A stretch of 64,000 bases of DNA from Limnothrix sp. FACHB-406 (lineage in GTDB: Bacteria > Cyanobacteriota > Cyanobacteriia > CACIAM-69d), in the NCBI RefSeq assembly GCF_014698235.1, contig NZ_JACJSP010000003.1:186001-250000 (forward strand). The letters are read 5' to 3'. The stretch's first letter is position 1. The number at the start of each line of letters is the position of its first letter. The notes beneath the pieces were generated by a model, which saw nothing but the letters and a program-made list of their open reading frames with translations, was not told the DNA's origin and ran no database searches. Shown here in pieces: positions 36,442-47,247 of this stretch. The translations under genes were made by a program, and so were the position numbers.

Positions 36442-37323
36442 CTAAACCGCTAGTTCTGGCAGCGGGAACATTTCACCCCGCAGATAAGCCTCAAAGTGCT
36501 CTTTGAAGTAGCGCCAAGAGGTCATGTTTTTCTGGGTGCTGTGGTGATCAGGCGCGTGGCGATATTTCGGGAGGCGATCGCGGATTTCCGTTTGCAGCAG
36601 GGGCGGCAAGGCCTCGAAGCCCGCCACCCGTTGACCACAGGCGCTGTAGACCAACTGCCCGGAGCGATCGCCCATTTTCATCCAAGGCAACCAAGGGCCA
36701 ATCCGATGCCAAGCAACAGTCATGGTTTCAACGGCGGCCAACTCCGGATTGGTTAGCTCCGAAAGCGGAACGGTCAGCTTGAAAAACTCAGCGGCGCTGT
36801 AGTGGGGGCTGGGGCTGTAGTCCTGAAAGCGCGGGTCGTTGCCCAAGGGGTTGGGATAGGCCGGAAACACGTCACAGGTAAAAATCACCGCATCGCCCGC
36901 CAGGGTCGCTCCGAACGTGCCCGTGAGGCGACTTTGCACCGGGTCATTGGCCACATGCACCACCGGCACGGTTTCCCCCGTCCAGGGATTATCCCAACTG
37001 TGGAGCACGGCCCCCGTATCGGGATCCAAATAGTAGGTCAGTTCCCGGGACACCAAGCTCCAACTGCCATCTCCGTTGTTCACACCCCGGGCCACGTTCA
37101 TGCCCACGATGTCAAACAGGTGGCATTGGGTTTGGTCGGGCAGCATGGCGTAGATGGAGCCAGTCCATTCCACATACACGTCCCGATCGTCCGTGGCGGC
37201 TCGGGCCTTGAGGAAAGTGGCCGCATCAAATTCCGATCGCCCGGAGCCAGGCGCGATCGGGTGAGGGCGGGCCGGTGCTGGGGAACTGCGCAATGAACTA
37301 GGGTTGCCGGTCTGGATACTCAT
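36442..37323 (-). CDS. DUF1838 family protein
   Basis: A 293-residue protein. The DUF1838 pattern is seen: FLKARAATDDRDVYVEWTGS, HLFDIVGMNVARGV, a SRELTYYLDPDTG segment, and near the C-terminus KNMTSWRYFKEHFEAYLRG. No signal peptide or membrane helix is evident. The family occurs in cyanobacteria and proteobacteria and has no assigned activity. The gene diverges from glgC and converges on the DUF3593 gene. The ATG at 37323 is the only good start. Confidence 0.83.
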   Translation of the reverse strand: MSIQTGNPSSLRSSPAPARPHPIAPGSGRSEFDAATFLKARAATDDRDVYVEWTGSIYAMLPDQTQCHLFDIVGMNVARGVNNGDGSWSLVSRELTYYLDPDTGAVLHSWDNPWTGETVPVVHVANDPVQSRLTGTFGATLAGDAVIFTCDVFPAYPNPLGNDPRFQDYSPSPHYSAAEFFKLTVPLSELTNPELAAVETMTVAWHRIGPWLPWMKMGDRSGQLVYSACGQRVAGFEALPPLLQTEIRDRLPKYRHAPDHHSTQKNMTSWRYFKEHFEAYLRGEMFPLPELAV

Positions 37324-37592
37324 GGTTCAGCCTCCACCTCGGGGGATTGGCCCAAGAGAACTGTGGCGTGGTTGACACGCTTGTCACAATTTCAATATAT
37401 CGCAACAAATTTTAACAGTAACCCTTGCTACGGTTTTTCTGGACTTCAGAATCTGCTTGGGATCGCGAATTCCCGTTCGATCGGCCCGGGAGCGATCGGG
37501 CTGAAATGGCTTTACTGTCAACCCCTTGTCAATTGCCACCGAGCAACGGACACTGGACGTGGAAGTGGATTGGCAGCGCTAGAGGTCGTCTT

Positions 37593-38882
37593 GTGAAAAG
37601 AGTTTTAGGCATCATCCTAGGCGGCGGAGCAGGAACCCGCCTGTATCCGCTGACCAAATTACGGGCAAAACCGGCAGTCCCCCTGGCGGGCAAATATCGG
37701 TTGATCGATATTCCGGTTAGTAACTGCATCAATTCCGAAATTCTTAAAATCTACGTCCTCACCCAGTTCAACTCTGCCTCGTTGAACCGTCACTTGTCCC
37801 GGGCCTATGCCATGTCCGGGTTCACCGATGGTTTTGTGGAGGTTTTGGCGGCCCAACAAACCCCCGATAGTCCCAATTGGTTCCAAGGCACTGCCGATGC
37901 GGTGCGGAAATATCTGTGGATTTTTGCCGACTGGGACGTGGATGAATACGTCATCTTGTCCGGCGATCATCTCTATCGGATGGACTATCGAAAATTTGTG
38001 GAGCATCACCGCGCCACCAATGCCGACATCACGTTATCGGTGATCCCCATTGATGAGAAGCGGGCCTCGGATTTTGGCCTGATGAAAATTGACGGCAACG
38101 GCCGGGTAACAAGCTTTAGCGAAAAACCGAAGGGGGATGCCCTCAAGACCATGGCGGTGGACACCACCGTTTTGGGTTTGCCGGCTGACCGGGCCCAGGA
38201 GATGCCTTATATCGCCTCCATGGGCATTTACGTCTTTAAGAAAGAAGTTTTGATTGACCTGTTGAATGAGTCCGTAGATCGCACGGATTTTGGGAAAGAA
38301 ATCATTCCGCAGGCGGCTCCCAATTACAACGTTCAAGCCTATTTATTTGACGGTTATTGGGAAGATATTGGAACGATCGAAGCCTTCTTTGATGCAAATT
38401 TAGCGCTGACCAAGCAACCGCAGCCACCCTTTAGTTTTTACGATGAACATGCGCCGATCTATACCCGATCGCGCCATTTGCCCCCCACGAAAATTTTGAA
38501 CGCCCAGGTTACTGATTCGATCGTGAGTGAGGGTTGCATCCTCAAAAACTGCACGATCGAGCATTCCGTGTTGGGGGTGCGCTCTCGGGTTGAATCTGGT
38601 TCTGTGATTGACAACGCCCTGTTGATGGGAGCGGATTACTATCAACCCTTCCCCGAGCGGATGGACTGCCTTGAGCGGGGCTACGTGCCGATCGGGATTG
38701 GGCCAGATTCCACAATTCGCCGCGCCATTATTGACAAGAACGCCCGCATTGGCCAAAAGGTGGCGATCGTCAACAAGGACAATGTGCAAGAGGCCAACCG
38801 CGAGGAGTTGGGCTTTGTCATTCGCAGCGGCATCGTGGTGGTTCTCAAGAACGCCACCATTCCTGACGGTATGGTCATTTAA
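37593..38882 (+). CDS. glgC: glucose-1-phosphate adenylyltransferase (ADP-glucose pyrophosphorylase)
   Basis: Makes ADP-glucose from glucose-1-phosphate and ATP, the committed step of glycogen synthesis. The product of 429 residues matches cyanobacterial GlgC. Motifs: [15 protein letters not shown] (nucleotide binding), [39 protein letters not shown] (glucose-1-phosphate site) and a C-terminal left-handed beta-helix. In cyanobacteria the enzyme is activated by 3-phosphoglycerate and inhibited by phosphate. The start is a GTG at 37593 (protein begins [11 protein letters not shown]); the frame extends upstream to 37425 without family similarity. A terminator lies near 39071. Confidence 0.96.
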   Translation: MKRVLGIILGGGAGTRLYPLTKLRAKPAVPLAGKYRLIDIPVSNCINSEILKIYVLTQFNSASLNRHLSRAYAMSGFTDGFVEVLAAQQTPDSPNWFQGTADAVRKYLWIFADWDVDEYVILSGDHLYRMDYRKFVEHHRATNADITLSVIPIDEKRASDFGLMKIDGNGRVTSFSEKPKGDALKTMAVDTTVLGLPADRAQEMPYIASMGIYVFKKEVLIDLLNESVDRTDFGKEIIPQAAPNYNVQAYLFDGYWEDIGTIEAFFDANLALTKQPQPPFSFYDEHAPIYTRSRHLPPTKILNAQVTDSIVSEGCILKNCTIEHSVLGVRSRVESGSVIDNALLMGADYYQPFPERMDCLERGYVPIGIGPDSTIRRAIIDKNARIGQKVAIVNKDNVQEANREELGFVIRSGIVVVLKNATIPDGMVI

Positions 38883-39290
38883 GCCATGAGTATTTGACCC
38901 GGCAGTCCGGCTGACCGGAAACTGGGTTATTAAAACGGCTGAATTGAAGTGCTCAGGTCGATCGGGCAGTGATTGATCTAGCAGTGATCGATGATTAGTC
39001 GATCGAGCAGTGCTCGATTCAATCGATCAATCCAATCAACTGAATTGACCGGATCTATCGGATCTATCCGATCGGGAGTGGGCATTCGCTGACTCCCGAT
39101 TTTGTTTTGCTGGCGGTGGGATGGTTGCCTGCTCGATTGTGGAGCGATTGGGCCAACAGCGGATCAAGTCCCGAGTGCCATCCCGATCAAAGCGGACTCG
39201 AATCGCGATCTCCCGGCAGAGGGGCTGGGTGTATATTTTGGTGAAAAGTACTATAATTGCCATACTTCACCCGCCTATCTTCATACTGCC
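38883..39290. other. intergenic region between glgC and nadA
   Basis: Carries many overlapping atcgatcg-type short repeats (38960-39075), then the terminator at 39071-39108. The nadA frame is open upstream to 39102 but does not look like NadA before residue 1 as given. The nadA promoter should lie here. Confidence 0.5.
39071..39108 (+). terminator. terminator of glgC
   Basis: A 9-bp stem atcgggagt (39071-39079) / actcccgat (39092-39100) with a 12-base loop, followed by tttgtttt. Confidence 0.75.
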
Positions 39291-40247
39291 GTGTTTGCAG
39301 CCGCGCTCGATCGCCCCACCGCCGTTCCTCACGATCTTTTTGCTGCCATTCGCGACCTCAAGCGCGAACTCAACGCCGTCATTTTGGCCCACTATTACCA
39401 AGAATCGGAAATTCAAGATATTGCCGACTATATTGGCGATTCGTTGGGTCTCTCCCAGCAGGCAGCCCAAACCGATGCGGATGTGATCGTGTTTGCGGGA
39501 GTTCATTTCATGGCAGAAACAGCCAAAATTCTGAACCCCCACAAGCAGGTGTTGTTACCGGATTTAGAAGCGGGCTGTTCTTTGGCGGACAGTTGCCCGG
39601 CGAGTGAATTTGCCGCTTTCAAGGCTCGCCATCCCGATCATTTGGTGATTAGTTACATCAATTGCACCGCTGAAATTAAGGCCCTGAGTGACATTATTTG
39701 CACCAGTTCCAATGCGGTCAAAATTGTGCAACAAATTCCCCCAGAACAACCCATTATCTTTGCGCCCGATCGCAACTTAGGCCGCTACGTGATGCAACAA
39801 ACGGGTCGCGAGATGGTGCTTTGGGATGGTAGTTGCATTGTCCATGAAACCTTTTCGGAACAAAAATTGGTGCAACTTCAGGTTCAATATCCTGAGGCGG
39901 AAGTGATTGCCCATCCTGAATGTGAACCGCCCCTGCTGCGCCATGCCAGTTTCATTGGTTCCACCACGGCCTTGCTCAACCATGTGCAGCGGAGCGATCG
40001 GGCGGCGTTTATTGTGGCCACGGAACCTGGAATTTTGCACCAAATGCAAAAGGCAGAACCCCAAAAGCAATTCATCCCCGCGCCACCCGAGGGCAATTGT
40101 GCTTGTAATGAATGCCCACACATGCGGCTGAATACTTTAGAAAAGCTCTATTTCTGCATGAAGACGCGATCGCCTGAAATCACAATGGATGAGTCCGTGC
40201 GATCAGCCGCTCTCCAGCCCATTCAACGAATGCTGGCGATGAGTTAG
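39291..40247 (+). CDS. nadA: quinolinate synthase
   Basis: Condenses iminoaspartate and dihydroxyacetone phosphate to quinolinate in de novo NAD synthesis, using a [4Fe-4S] cluster. About 318 residues from a GTG start at 39291 (MFAAALDRP). This start gives the N-terminus usual in cyanobacteria ([23 protein letters not shown]); the 63 codons before it have no family likeness. Cluster ligands are expected at Cys96 ([11 protein letters not shown]), Cys211 (HPECEPP) and a Cys of CACNECPHM (270-276, probably Cys275). It converges on rlpA. Confidence 0.94.
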   Translation: MFAAALDRPTAVPHDLFAAIRDLKRELNAVILAHYYQESEIQDIADYIGDSLGLSQQAAQTDADVIVFAGVHFMAETAKILNPHKQVLLPDLEAGCSLADSCPASEFAAFKARHPDHLVISYINCTAEIKALSDIICTSSNAVKIVQQIPPEQPIIFAPDRNLGRYVMQQTGREMVLWDGSCIVHETFSEQKLVQLQVQYPEAEVIAHPECEPPLLRHASFIGSTTALLNHVQRSDRAAFIVATEPGILHQMQKAEPQKQFIPAPPEGNCACNECPHMRLNTLEKLYFCMKTRSPEITMDESVRSAALQPIQRMLAMS

Positions 40248-40275
40248 TAGCGGTTGATTTCTAAACCAGTCATGC

Positions 40276-40307
40276 AAAAAGGGGCTAATTCTTAAAGAAC
40301 TAGCCCC
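40276..40307 (-). terminator. terminator between convergent rlpA and nadA
   Basis: Inverted repeat ggggctaattctt (40281-40293) / aagaactagcccc (40295-40307), one mismatch. The A-run at 40276-40280 becomes a T-run on the minus strand, so it best terminates rlpA, though it may act both ways. Confidence 0.7.
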
Positions 40308-40375
40308 CCTGTTTCGGAAAACCGAAGATTAAGGTTTTACGAGCAAGCTTTACGGGAAAGCTTTACAGGAAAATT

Positions 40376-41431
40376 CTACGGGTTAGGAACCGATGCCACA
40401 TCACCCGGGAGAGCTTGCAGGACTTCCAACCGGACGGAAGCCACCCCGGAGCTGTACATGTCGATTTCGCGAGCAGCAGCCACCGACAGATCAACAATGC
40501 GGCCACGGGTGAAAGGCCCGCGATCGTTAATCCGCACAATCACCGATCGACCGTTGCGCAGGTTCGTGACCCGCACCAACGTGCCAAAAGGCAGGGTTCG
40601 GTGAGCAGCGGTGAGGGCGTTCTGGTTAAAACGCTCGCCGTTAGCCGTGCGGTTGCCGTGGAAACCGGGCCCATACCAGGAAGCCTGTCCCGTTTGGCTC
40701 GATCGCACCGCGTAGAGCACCCCGTTATGTCGCAGGCCATTAGCGTTGGGATTGCCCAGCGCATCATCGCCCGACTGGTTCGAGGCAGCCCGCATCCGCA
40801 ACTGGCCGTTGTAAGCCAAGGGTTGAACATTTCCCAACTGACGGCGCAGGCGGTTGGCGACCTGCACTGCATCGGCTGAGTAGCTGGCAGTGGGTTGGGG
40901 GGCAAGGGTGGTTTGATCGATCGCAACCAGCGGCTGACCGCCCATCGTCACCCAATAGCGATTTTCGCGGTTGCTCCACTCGTAACGAATGGCCTGGGCA
41001 TCCACGCCGTTGGCGTGGCGTTGGTCAATTTCGCGAGCGGTGGCGGTGGCCCGTTCCAGGGCGTTGGTGGTGCTGGCTTCGTCGTTGGCCAGGAAAGTTA
41101 CCACGGGGATGTTGCGAACATAGAGCGTCACTGCTGGCCGGTTGCCCAGTTGGTGGGCATGAACCTTGGTGATTCCGTACAGTTGCGACCCGATCGCGGT
41201 GGGCTGTGGAATCGCAGCAGCGGCGCTGATGCGCGCGCCAGTCATTTCAGCGGCTGGCTGGAGGGCCAGGGTGGGAGCGGTTAACTCCGCTGCCAAGATG
41301 ACTGAGGGGGTGGGCTGAGCTTGGGCCGGAATGGGTTGAATTTCTTCCCCAAGGGCGGGAGCTTCAGCACCGAAGGCGACGGCGGCCACCGAGGCAGCCA
41401 ACAACGTCAGTTTTTGAATGGAATAATTCAT
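40376..41431 (-). CDS. rlpA: RlpA-like septal ring lytic transglycosylase family protein
   Basis: A 351-residue exported protein. The N-terminus is a signal peptide ([15 protein letters not shown]). A variable Ala/Pro-rich and beta-rich region follows (about 30-235), then a C-terminal double-psi beta-barrel (about 238-345) with [58 protein letters not shown] and the final VRLEVL. This is the RlpA barrel, which in Pseudomonas cleaves denuded peptidoglycan; in cyanobacteria the activity is presumed. No lipobox is seen, so it is probably soluble in the periplasm. No SPOR domain follows the barrel. Confidence 0.9.
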   Translation of the reverse strand: MNYSIQKLTLLAASVAAVAFGAEAPALGEEIQPIPAQAQPTPSVILAAELTAPTLALQPAAEMTGARISAAAAIPQPTAIGSQLYGITKVHAHQLGNRPAVTLYVRNIPVVTFLANDEASTTNALERATATAREIDQRHANGVDAQAIRYEWSNRENRYWVTMGGQPLVAIDQTTLAPQPTASYSADAVQVANRLRRQLGNVQPLAYNGQLRMRAASNQSGDDALGNPNANGLRHNGVLYAVRSSQTGQASWYGPGFHGNRTANGERFNQNALTAAHRTLPFGTLVRVTNLRNGRSVIVRINDRGPFTRGRIVDLSVAAAREIDMYSSGVASVRLEVLQALPGDVASVPNP

Positions 41432-42506
41432 GGCGTGGTGGGGTAAACGTCACGCGCGCCTCAAACTAGGTTCAGTGATCAGGCTCTGGCCGTCCGATGC
41501 TCACGAACATGCAATGGTCGAAGGGAAACGAAGTGGGAGCTAGTTGGAGTTAACTGACAAAAGACCACCGAGGGGCGATCGGGAAAGTTAGAGACGTTGG
41601 CGCAAAATGCACCGGAGCATCAACAGGTTTTGGAGTATCAGTTAATCGCCGGGGAACTCAGGGGGAGTTCATGGAGGTTAGTCAGGGGCGATCGAACTCG
41701 ATATTGCAAAACCGGGAACCTAGGAGGTCTGTCGGTTGGTCATGCACCCTAGCAGAGCATCAACACAGCGGCTCCGAAGCAACCAAGCGTCCGTCTAAAC
41801 TCCAGCGCAACATTCAGCACAGTGGAGATGGCGGCTTTGGTGAACTCGGAGGCTGGCCAATGCCGGAACCCAGTTAGCAATAGTTTCAAGGAACCAAAGC
41901 TGGGAACCAACGCTGCACAGGGCAACAACACAGTGGACAGAAAGCGATTGGCCGTGGCGATCGCAATCAATGGGTGGATAGCTGAATCGGCAAGATTTCC
42001 AACCGCTTCGCACTCTCCGGCAGTTGCCACCAAGGGTTTTGTTAAGAACCGCAAAGTTTTGACTGCAAGATTGACGTAGGTTACCACAGTCAACCGCAGC
42101 AGACCGCCTGATCCCCAGTGGCGGCGCTCTGGGTCTGGCATCGGTGGGGATCGCTCCCTGCTCGATCGCCATGGAAAACAAAGGATTTCAGCCCCTTAGG
42201 CTCGATCATCGTTTTAATAAAAATTTAAGATTTCCCGACCCCAAATTAGTTCCTTTGGGAGCGCCCACAGGACAGAATCGCAACTGGCTGAAGGCTGGGC
42301 TAAACGCTTGGAAGGCTGAAGGTTCATAGTGCTTGCGGCAACCTGAATGCTAAAATCCATGCCGTTCAGCGCCCCGCCCCCAACGATTTATTTCTCAAGG
42401 GTTATTTCTCAAGGGACTATTTCTTAAGGGATTACTTCTCAAGGGATTATTTCTCAAGGAAAGTCTCCCTCAGGAGCGGCGGGCGACTTCGAGAGGAACA
42501 GCAACC
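41432..42506. other. 1.07-kb region without a supported gene, between rlpA and purM
   Basis: Divergent promoter region of rlpA and purM. Overlapping open frames exist on both strands (for example 41749-42141 and 41795-42181 minus, 41822-42079 plus), none with family features or a good start. A degenerate repeat-family member (ggatttcagcccctt, about 42183) and a five-fold tandem repeat (42385-42459) are present. I looked for tmRNA, RNase P RNA and c-di-AMP riboswitch landmarks and did not see them. It may hold a decayed gene or a non-coding RNA. Confidence 0.5.
42385..42459. repeat. five-unit tandem repeat (about 15 bp) upstream of purM
   Basis: Five units of the form gattatttctcaagg run head to tail: 16, 14, 15, 15 and 15 bases, with one or two changes each. 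The array ends 47 bases before the purM start codon, inside the probable leader. It is too short and lacks spacers, so it is not a CRISPR. Confidence 0.9.
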
Positions 42507-43535
42507 GTGGACTATCGGGAAGCAGGGGTCGATATTGAAGCGGGTCGCGCCTTTGTGGATCGCATTCGCGATCGCGTGCAACGCACCTTCCGTCCTGAGG
42601 TGCTTGGGGGACTGGGCGGCTTTGGCGGTTGTTTTGCGCTGCCCACGGGCTATCAGGAGCCGGTATTGGTTTCCGGAACCGATGGCGTGGGTACAAAGCT
42701 GGAAATTGCCCAAAAAACCGGTCAACACAACACCGTGGGCATTGATTTGGTGGCCATGTGCGTCAACGATGTGCTGACCTCTGGAGCCGAACCCCTCTTT
42801 TTCTTGGACTACATCGCCACGGGCAAACTGCGCCCGGAGGCTATGGCCGATGTGGTGGAAGGCATTGCGATCGGCTGTGAGCAGGCGGGTTGTGCTCTGC
42901 TGGGCGGCGAAACGGCCGAAATGCCGGGATTTTATAGCGAAGGAAAATATGATTTGGCGGGCTTTTGCGTGGGCATTGCCGAGCGCAGCCGCCTCCTGAC
43001 CGGTGCTCAGGTGCAGGTGGGTGATGTGGCGATCGCCCTGCCCAGCTCAGGACTGCACAGCAATGGGTTTAGCCTGGTGCGCAAGGTAGTTGAACAGGCG
43101 GGCCTGACTTGGGGCGATCGAGTAGCAGGGCTGACGGGCGATCGCACCTTAGGTGAGCTGGTACTCACGCCCACCCAAATCTATGTTCAGCCCATTTTGA
43201 ACTTGCTGAAGTCTGACCTGTCGATCCATGGCATGGCGCACATTACCGGTGGCGGACTGCCGGAGAACTTGCCGCGCACCTTGGGGCCGAACCAAGCCGT
43301 AGCGGTCGATCGCAACAGTTGGCAAATTCCCCCCCTGTTCCAGTGGTTGGCCCAAACGGGCGATGTGCCAACCGCGGCCATGTTCGATACCTTTAATATG
43401 GGCGTGGGCTTCGTGGTTTTGGTGCCTGCTGCTGAAGCTGCGGCTGCCTTGACGCAGTTCAACCAGGTGGGAATTGCTGCTTGGCAATTAGGCGAAGTGG
43501 TGGCAGGTAATGGCGAAATTCTAGGGCTGTTGTAA
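42507..43535 (+). CDS. purM: phosphoribosylformylglycinamidine cyclo-ligase (AIR synthetase)
   Basis: Closes the imidazole ring in purine synthesis (FGAM + ATP to AIR). The 342-residue protein has the PurM signatures: [13 protein letters not shown] at the start, [43 protein letters not shown], and the [16 protein letters not shown] segment. Length is normal. The start is a GTG at 42507. Just upstream lies a five-unit tandem repeat. lgt follows on the same strand. Confidence 0.96.
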   Translation: MDYREAGVDIEAGRAFVDRIRDRVQRTFRPEVLGGLGGFGGCFALPTGYQEPVLVSGTDGVGTKLEIAQKTGQHNTVGIDLVAMCVNDVLTSGAEPLFFLDYIATGKLRPEAMADVVEGIAIGCEQAGCALLGGETAEMPGFYSEGKYDLAGFCVGIAERSRLLTGAQVQVGDVAIALPSSGLHSNGFSLVRKVVEQAGLTWGDRVAGLTGDRTLGELVLTPTQIYVQPILNLLKSDLSIHGMAHITGGGLPENLPRTLGPNQAVAVDRNSWQIPPLFQWLAQTGDVPTAAMFDTFNMGVGFVVLVPAAEAAAALTQFNQVGIAAWQLGEVVAGNGEILGLL

Positions 43536-43669
43536 TCAGGGCTGGTTCATTAGCTTTTTGGCTATTGTTGCCGATCTTTTCGCATTCTTCCTTCTGATTG
43601 GAAGCGGCTGAAAGGTGGTTTGGAAGAAGTTTTGATCCTGTCATTGCTGTTGCGTTTGAGAGAGCTGTT

Positions 43670-44509
43670 GTGCTGCCACTTGCCTTGCAATTCACTTCGC
43701 CAGGGCCCGTTTTTCTGAAATTTGGCCCCCTCATCATCCGCTGGTATGGACTCTTAATTGCGATCGCCCTGATGACGGGCGTGAGCCTATCTCAATGGCT
43801 GGCAACTAAGCGTCGAATTGATCGGGATTTGGTTGCCGATGTCTCCATTTGGTTGGTGTTAGCTGCCTTGCCGGCCGCTCGGATCTATTACGTGCTGTTT
43901 AATTGGTCAGCCTACGCAGCCCATCCAGAGCGGATCATCGCCATTTGGGAAGGCGGCATTGCAATTCATGGCGCTATTTTGGGTGGCTTGGCGGCATTGT
44001 TGCTGTTTTCTCGCCTCAACAAAATTCCCTTTTGGCAGTTGGTGGATGTCATTACGCCTTCGTTGATTTTGGGCCAAGCGATCGGGCGGTGGGGCAATTT
44101 CTTTAACTCCGAAGCTTTTGGGCGGCCAACGGATTTACCTTGGAAGCTTTATATTCCGCCCGATCGTCGCCCCTTGGGCTATGAAGGATTTGAGTATTTC
44201 CATCCCACATTTCTGTACGAATCGCTCTGGAATTTGGGAGTTTTCGGGTTATTAATGACCCTCTTTTTGCGGTTGCCTAATTTGCGACCCGGGACGATCG
44301 GTTGTGTTTATGCCGTGACCTATAGTTTAGGTCGAGTTTGGATTGAAGGTTTACGCACCGATAGTCTGATGTTTGGCCCCCTGCGCATGGCTCAGATGGT
44401 GAGTTTGACCGGGGTGATTTTGGGCGGTTTGGGTTTGTTTTGGCTCTATAAACTTCGTCGATCGCTGCCTGATGTGGTGAGCGTGGGTCACGAAGCTTCC
44501 AATGGTTAA
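43670..44509 (+). CDS. lgt: prolipoprotein diacylglyceryl transferase
   Basis: Transfers diacylglycerol from phosphatidylglycerol to the lipobox Cys of prolipoproteins at the cytoplasmic membrane. About 279 residues with seven hydrophobic helices. Seen are [17 protein letters not shown], the [10 protein letters not shown] segment, [14 protein letters not shown] (with the catalytic-region His), the signature [13 protein letters not shown], and [15 protein letters not shown]. The GTG at 43670 is chosen because cyanobacterial Lgt begins with [14 protein letters not shown] sequence; the frame opens earlier at 43598. A predicted lipoprotein gene follows. Confidence 0.93.
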   Translation: MLPLALQFTSPGPVFLKFGPLIIRWYGLLIAIALMTGVSLSQWLATKRRIDRDLVADVSIWLVLAALPAARIYYVLFNWSAYAAHPERIIAIWEGGIAIHGAILGGLAALLLFSRLNKIPFWQLVDVITPSLILGQAIGRWGNFFNSEAFGRPTDLPWKLYIPPDRRPLGYEGFEYFHPTFLYESLWNLGVFGLLMTLFLRLPNLRPGTIGCVYAVTYSLGRVWIEGLRTDSLMFGPLRMAQMVSLTGVILGGLGLFWLYKLRRSLPDVVSVGHEASNG

Positions 44510-44714
44510 GGCTCCATTTCAATAATCATCAGAGGTAACCCAGCAAACCAGGAATTAGGCTGAAAAATTAGGGCAATAACGCTCCCCAGTTCAGACCCCA
44601 AAATAGAGATCTTCAACGGCCAAAAATCAAAACCAAGCCAACTCAAAACCAAACTAACAAAGCTACAGAATTACCAGCCAAGTAAACCCGTTTCCTTGAT
44701 CGTTGGAGATCGCC

Positions 44715-46079
44715 ATGCACAGCAGCCCACCCGATCGCAACTTCTTGGAACCTTGGTTCCGATCCCTATCCAAAATAACCAGGCTCGATGGCTTCGGCTG
44801 GCATTCTGGACTGCAAGCGATCGGCAAGGGACGCTTGGCCCATCGCGGTCTGGCCTTGCTCATCTGTTTTGGATTGATGGTGGGCGGCTGTGGATTGCCC
44901 CAAGTTAGTGCAGAGTCTCGGTTGCTATTGCCATTGTCCGTTGATTTTTTGGGGGCCTATTTGTTGCCCACTCAACAGATCATGGACACGCCCGTGGGAG
45001 GGCTTTCGGCCTTAGCATACGATCGCCAAACCGATCAATTTCTGGCCCTTTCTGACGATCGCTCTAACTTAGCTCCCGCAAGGTTCTATACGCTCAAAAT
45101 TTCCTGGCGATCGACCGACAATCCTAATCCTTCTGGGGCCTCTATTTCTGATCAAAATTCAGCGCCTTCATCGGTCAAAGCAGGGCAGACTATCGATCGC
45201 GTGACGGTTGAAAGTGTCACCATTTTACGAGATGAATCGGGTGAGCCTTTTGCGGCAGGAGAAATTGATCCTGAAGGGTTAGCAATTACCCCACGAAATA
45301 CGGTTTTAATTTCCAGCGAAGGCGACGTAAAACAGGGCATTCCGCCCATGATTCGCGAGTTTGATCGCAAAACGGGCATGGCCACGCGATCGCCCCTGCC
45401 CTTGCCCAGTCGCTATCTACCTGGCAACGCGGCGGACGGTTCGCCCCAAGGAATTCGCGATAATTTGGGTTTTGAGGCGCTGGGCATTGTGCCCGTGGGA
45501 GCAAATCCCTCCCCTGTAGAGCCGTTTCGGGCGTTCACAGCCACCGAAGAAAACCTGGCCCAAGATTTGGAGCCGAAACCCGAGCAAGCCGAGGGCGATC
45601 GCCCCACGATTCCGCCCCGATCGCGCATTTTACATTTCAGTTTGGGCGACGGGCCCCCATTTCCCATTTCTGAGCATTTGTACGAAATGGATCCGGCCAG
45701 CAGCACCGCCATTAGTAACGGTTTGGTGGATTTGATGCCCCTCGATCAAGGCGGACATTTCCTCAGTTTGGAGCGCACCTTTGACCCCCTAGAAGGCTTT
45801 GGAGCCAAACTCTTTCAGGTGGAATTAGGAACCGCCACAGACACCTCCAGCTATGCCAATTTGCGGGGGGCTTTACCCGATGTGAAACCCGCTTATAAAA
45901 AACTACTGCTGGACTTTAAAACCCTGGGCATCCCGATCGATAACTTGGAAGGATTGGCCCTTGGCCCCCAGTTACCAGACGGTCGCCAAAGCATCATTTT
46001 GGTGAGTGACAATAACTTTCGAGAAGCCCAAGTGACCCAGTTTATCTTGTTGGCACTGGATGGTTTTAAGGCTCAGTAA
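44715..46079 (+). CDS. esterase-like phytase family lipoprotein
   Basis: A 454-residue exported protein. After about 45 residues a hydrophobic stretch leads to a lipobox-like LMVGGC, so it may be a lipoprotein. The mature domain resembles the esterase-like activity of phytase family (beta-propeller, PF13449 type): VGGLSALAYDRQTDQFLALSDDR, then DPEGLAITPRNTVLISSEGD, a LGFEALGIVP block and the C-terminal NLEGLALGPQLPDGRQSIILVSDNNF. The family is linked to phosphate ester hydrolysis, though the substrate is unproven. The ATG at 44715 has ggag six bases upstream. Confidence 0.85.
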   Translation: MHSSPPDRNFLEPWFRSLSKITRLDGFGWHSGLQAIGKGRLAHRGLALLICFGLMVGGCGLPQVSAESRLLLPLSVDFLGAYLLPTQQIMDTPVGGLSALAYDRQTDQFLALSDDRSNLAPARFYTLKISWRSTDNPNPSGASISDQNSAPSSVKAGQTIDRVTVESVTILRDESGEPFAAGEIDPEGLAITPRNTVLISSEGDVKQGIPPMIREFDRKTGMATRSPLPLPSRYLPGNAADGSPQGIRDNLGFEALGIVPVGANPSPVEPFRAFTATEENLAQDLEPKPEQAEGDRPTIPPRSRILHFSLGDGPPFPISEHLYEMDPASSTAISNGLVDLMPLDQGGHFLSLERTFDPLEGFGAKLFQVELGTATDTSSYANLRGALPDVKPAYKKLLLDFKTLGIPIDNLEGLALGPQLPDGRQSIILVSDNNFREAQVTQFILLALDGFKAQ

Positions 46080-46102
46080 AAGGCTCAGTAAAAGGCTCAG
46101 TA
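46067..46102. repeat. 12-bp tandem repeat at the 3' end of the esterase gene
   Basis: The unit aaggctcagtaa, which contains the gene's last codons and stop, occurs three times in a row. Only the first copy is coding. Confidence 0.75.
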
Positions 46103-46144
46103 AGCAGTTAGCTGAGTACTGAATTCGTGGAGCAAGCCATCAAA

Positions 46145-47227
46145 TCATCCATTAGGAAAATTGTTGGCTGCATAGGAAACCACTTTGGGCTGAAATTGTA
46201 CTAAGTGCAGGTTATTCAGCAAGTCTCGACTGTTGTACTGTCCCCAATGTTCAATTTCCAGAAAGTTGGCCCATGATAGCGCCGGTTTATAGACCCGAAA
46301 ATAGCGCATGAGGTGGAGCGAAGCAGCACTTTCCAAGGGGCCAATAAACTGATTGCTGGGTTGCCCAAAGTCCACTGTCGAAGCCCAAAGGGTCATTTGC
46401 GATCGGGTCAGAAAAAAGCAACCCGCATGGGGATTTCCCGCTCGTTGGAATTGGATCGGTTGACCGAGAAACTGGCCAACCAAAACGCGCCGCTCAGTGA
46501 AATGGTGGGCAAATCCCGGATTTTGGCCAGTTTTGCTTTCAAAGTCTGGATCAACATAGACCTTGTGATAGTTCGCGTGATAGTTCGCTGAATGATGGCT
46601 TTCTGGATGATTGCTGCCTAGTACATCAGGATGGGTTGAGCTGACCAAATGCGAGGTAGATGAGTCAGAGCATTCACCGATTTCATCGGTTGCCCAAGAA
46701 CCGGTTGCTAAAGAATTATTGAGCCATGGATTTGACCATTCAAAACGATGGGGCTGCAAGATGGCAGTCTCGCCTAGGAGTGACTGAAACCATTGTTGTT
46801 TCAGAAAAAATAGGGGATCACGAATGGTTAAATCATCTTCCAAATAACAATAATAGTCATAATTTTCCGAGAGCCGATCGCCCAAAACTCGCTGGCAATA
46901 AAACCCCAACTCCCGATCGGGACAATTCAGGGCAATATGCTGAAAAAGATGGCGACTGACGGGCAATTGTGACAACAAATGGCGATCGCCCGTTGTGCAA
47001 AGCAGGATATTTAGTTCACAACTTGTCCATTGGTTCACCTGTTGAATTTGTAGTCCCTGTTGGGGCTGATCTTGGAAGGCAATTTGGCGAGCATTAAAAA
47101 GGCTATGCAGTGCCTGAATTCCCTGGCTGAGGGCAGCAATTCGCGGCCGGGGATCGCGCCTGGCGGAACCATATTTCCCATCAGCGTCAGGATGAAAAAA
47201 GTGCGGAATCGCCACCAAAATTCGCAT
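46145..47227 (-). CDS. glycosyltransferase-like hypothetical protein
   Basis: A 360-residue soluble protein. It starts MRILVAIPHFFHP, like nucleotide-sugar enzymes, and has a YYCYLEDDLTIRDP segment that looks like the DXD region of a GT-A glycosyltransferase. A Ser/His/Asn-rich stretch at about 185-225 may be a disordered insert. The C-terminal part (AGCFFLTRSQMTLW, FIGPLESAASLHLM) could complete the fold. I do not recognise a specific family and the assignment is tentative. It lies 20 bases after dnaE on the same strand, so they may be co-transcribed. The ATG at 47227 is preferred to the earlier frame start. Confidence 0.65.
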   Translation of the reverse strand: MRILVAIPHFFHPDADGKYGSARRDPRPRIAALSQGIQALHSLFNARQIAFQDQPQQGLQIQQVNQWTSCELNILLCTTGDRHLLSQLPVSRHLFQHIALNCPDRELGFYCQRVLGDRLSENYDYYCYLEDDLTIRDPLFFLKQQWFQSLLGETAILQPHRFEWSNPWLNNSLATGSWATDEIGECSDSSTSHLVSSTHPDVLGSNHPESHHSANYHANYHKVYVDPDFESKTGQNPGFAHHFTERRVLVGQFLGQPIQFQRAGNPHAGCFFLTRSQMTLWASTVDFGQPSNQFIGPLESAASLHLMRYFRVYKPALSWANFLEIEHWGQYNSRDLLNNLHLVQFQPKVVSYAANNFPNG

Positions 47228-47247
47228 TTTATAAAACCCTCTCAACC

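Noticed and set aside
41432..41760. c-di-AMP (ydaO-type) riboswitch upstream of rlpA
   Set aside because: Some bacterial rlpA genes have one, but I could not find its conserved G-rich core and paired stems here.
41749..42181. Two overlapping minus-strand open frames of about 130 codons between rlpA and purM
   Set aside because: They overlap in different frames, lack a good ribosome binding site and show no known motif; neither can be preferred, so I left the region as noncoding.
42385..42459. CRISPR array
   Set aside because: The units abut directly without spacers and are only about 15 bases long.
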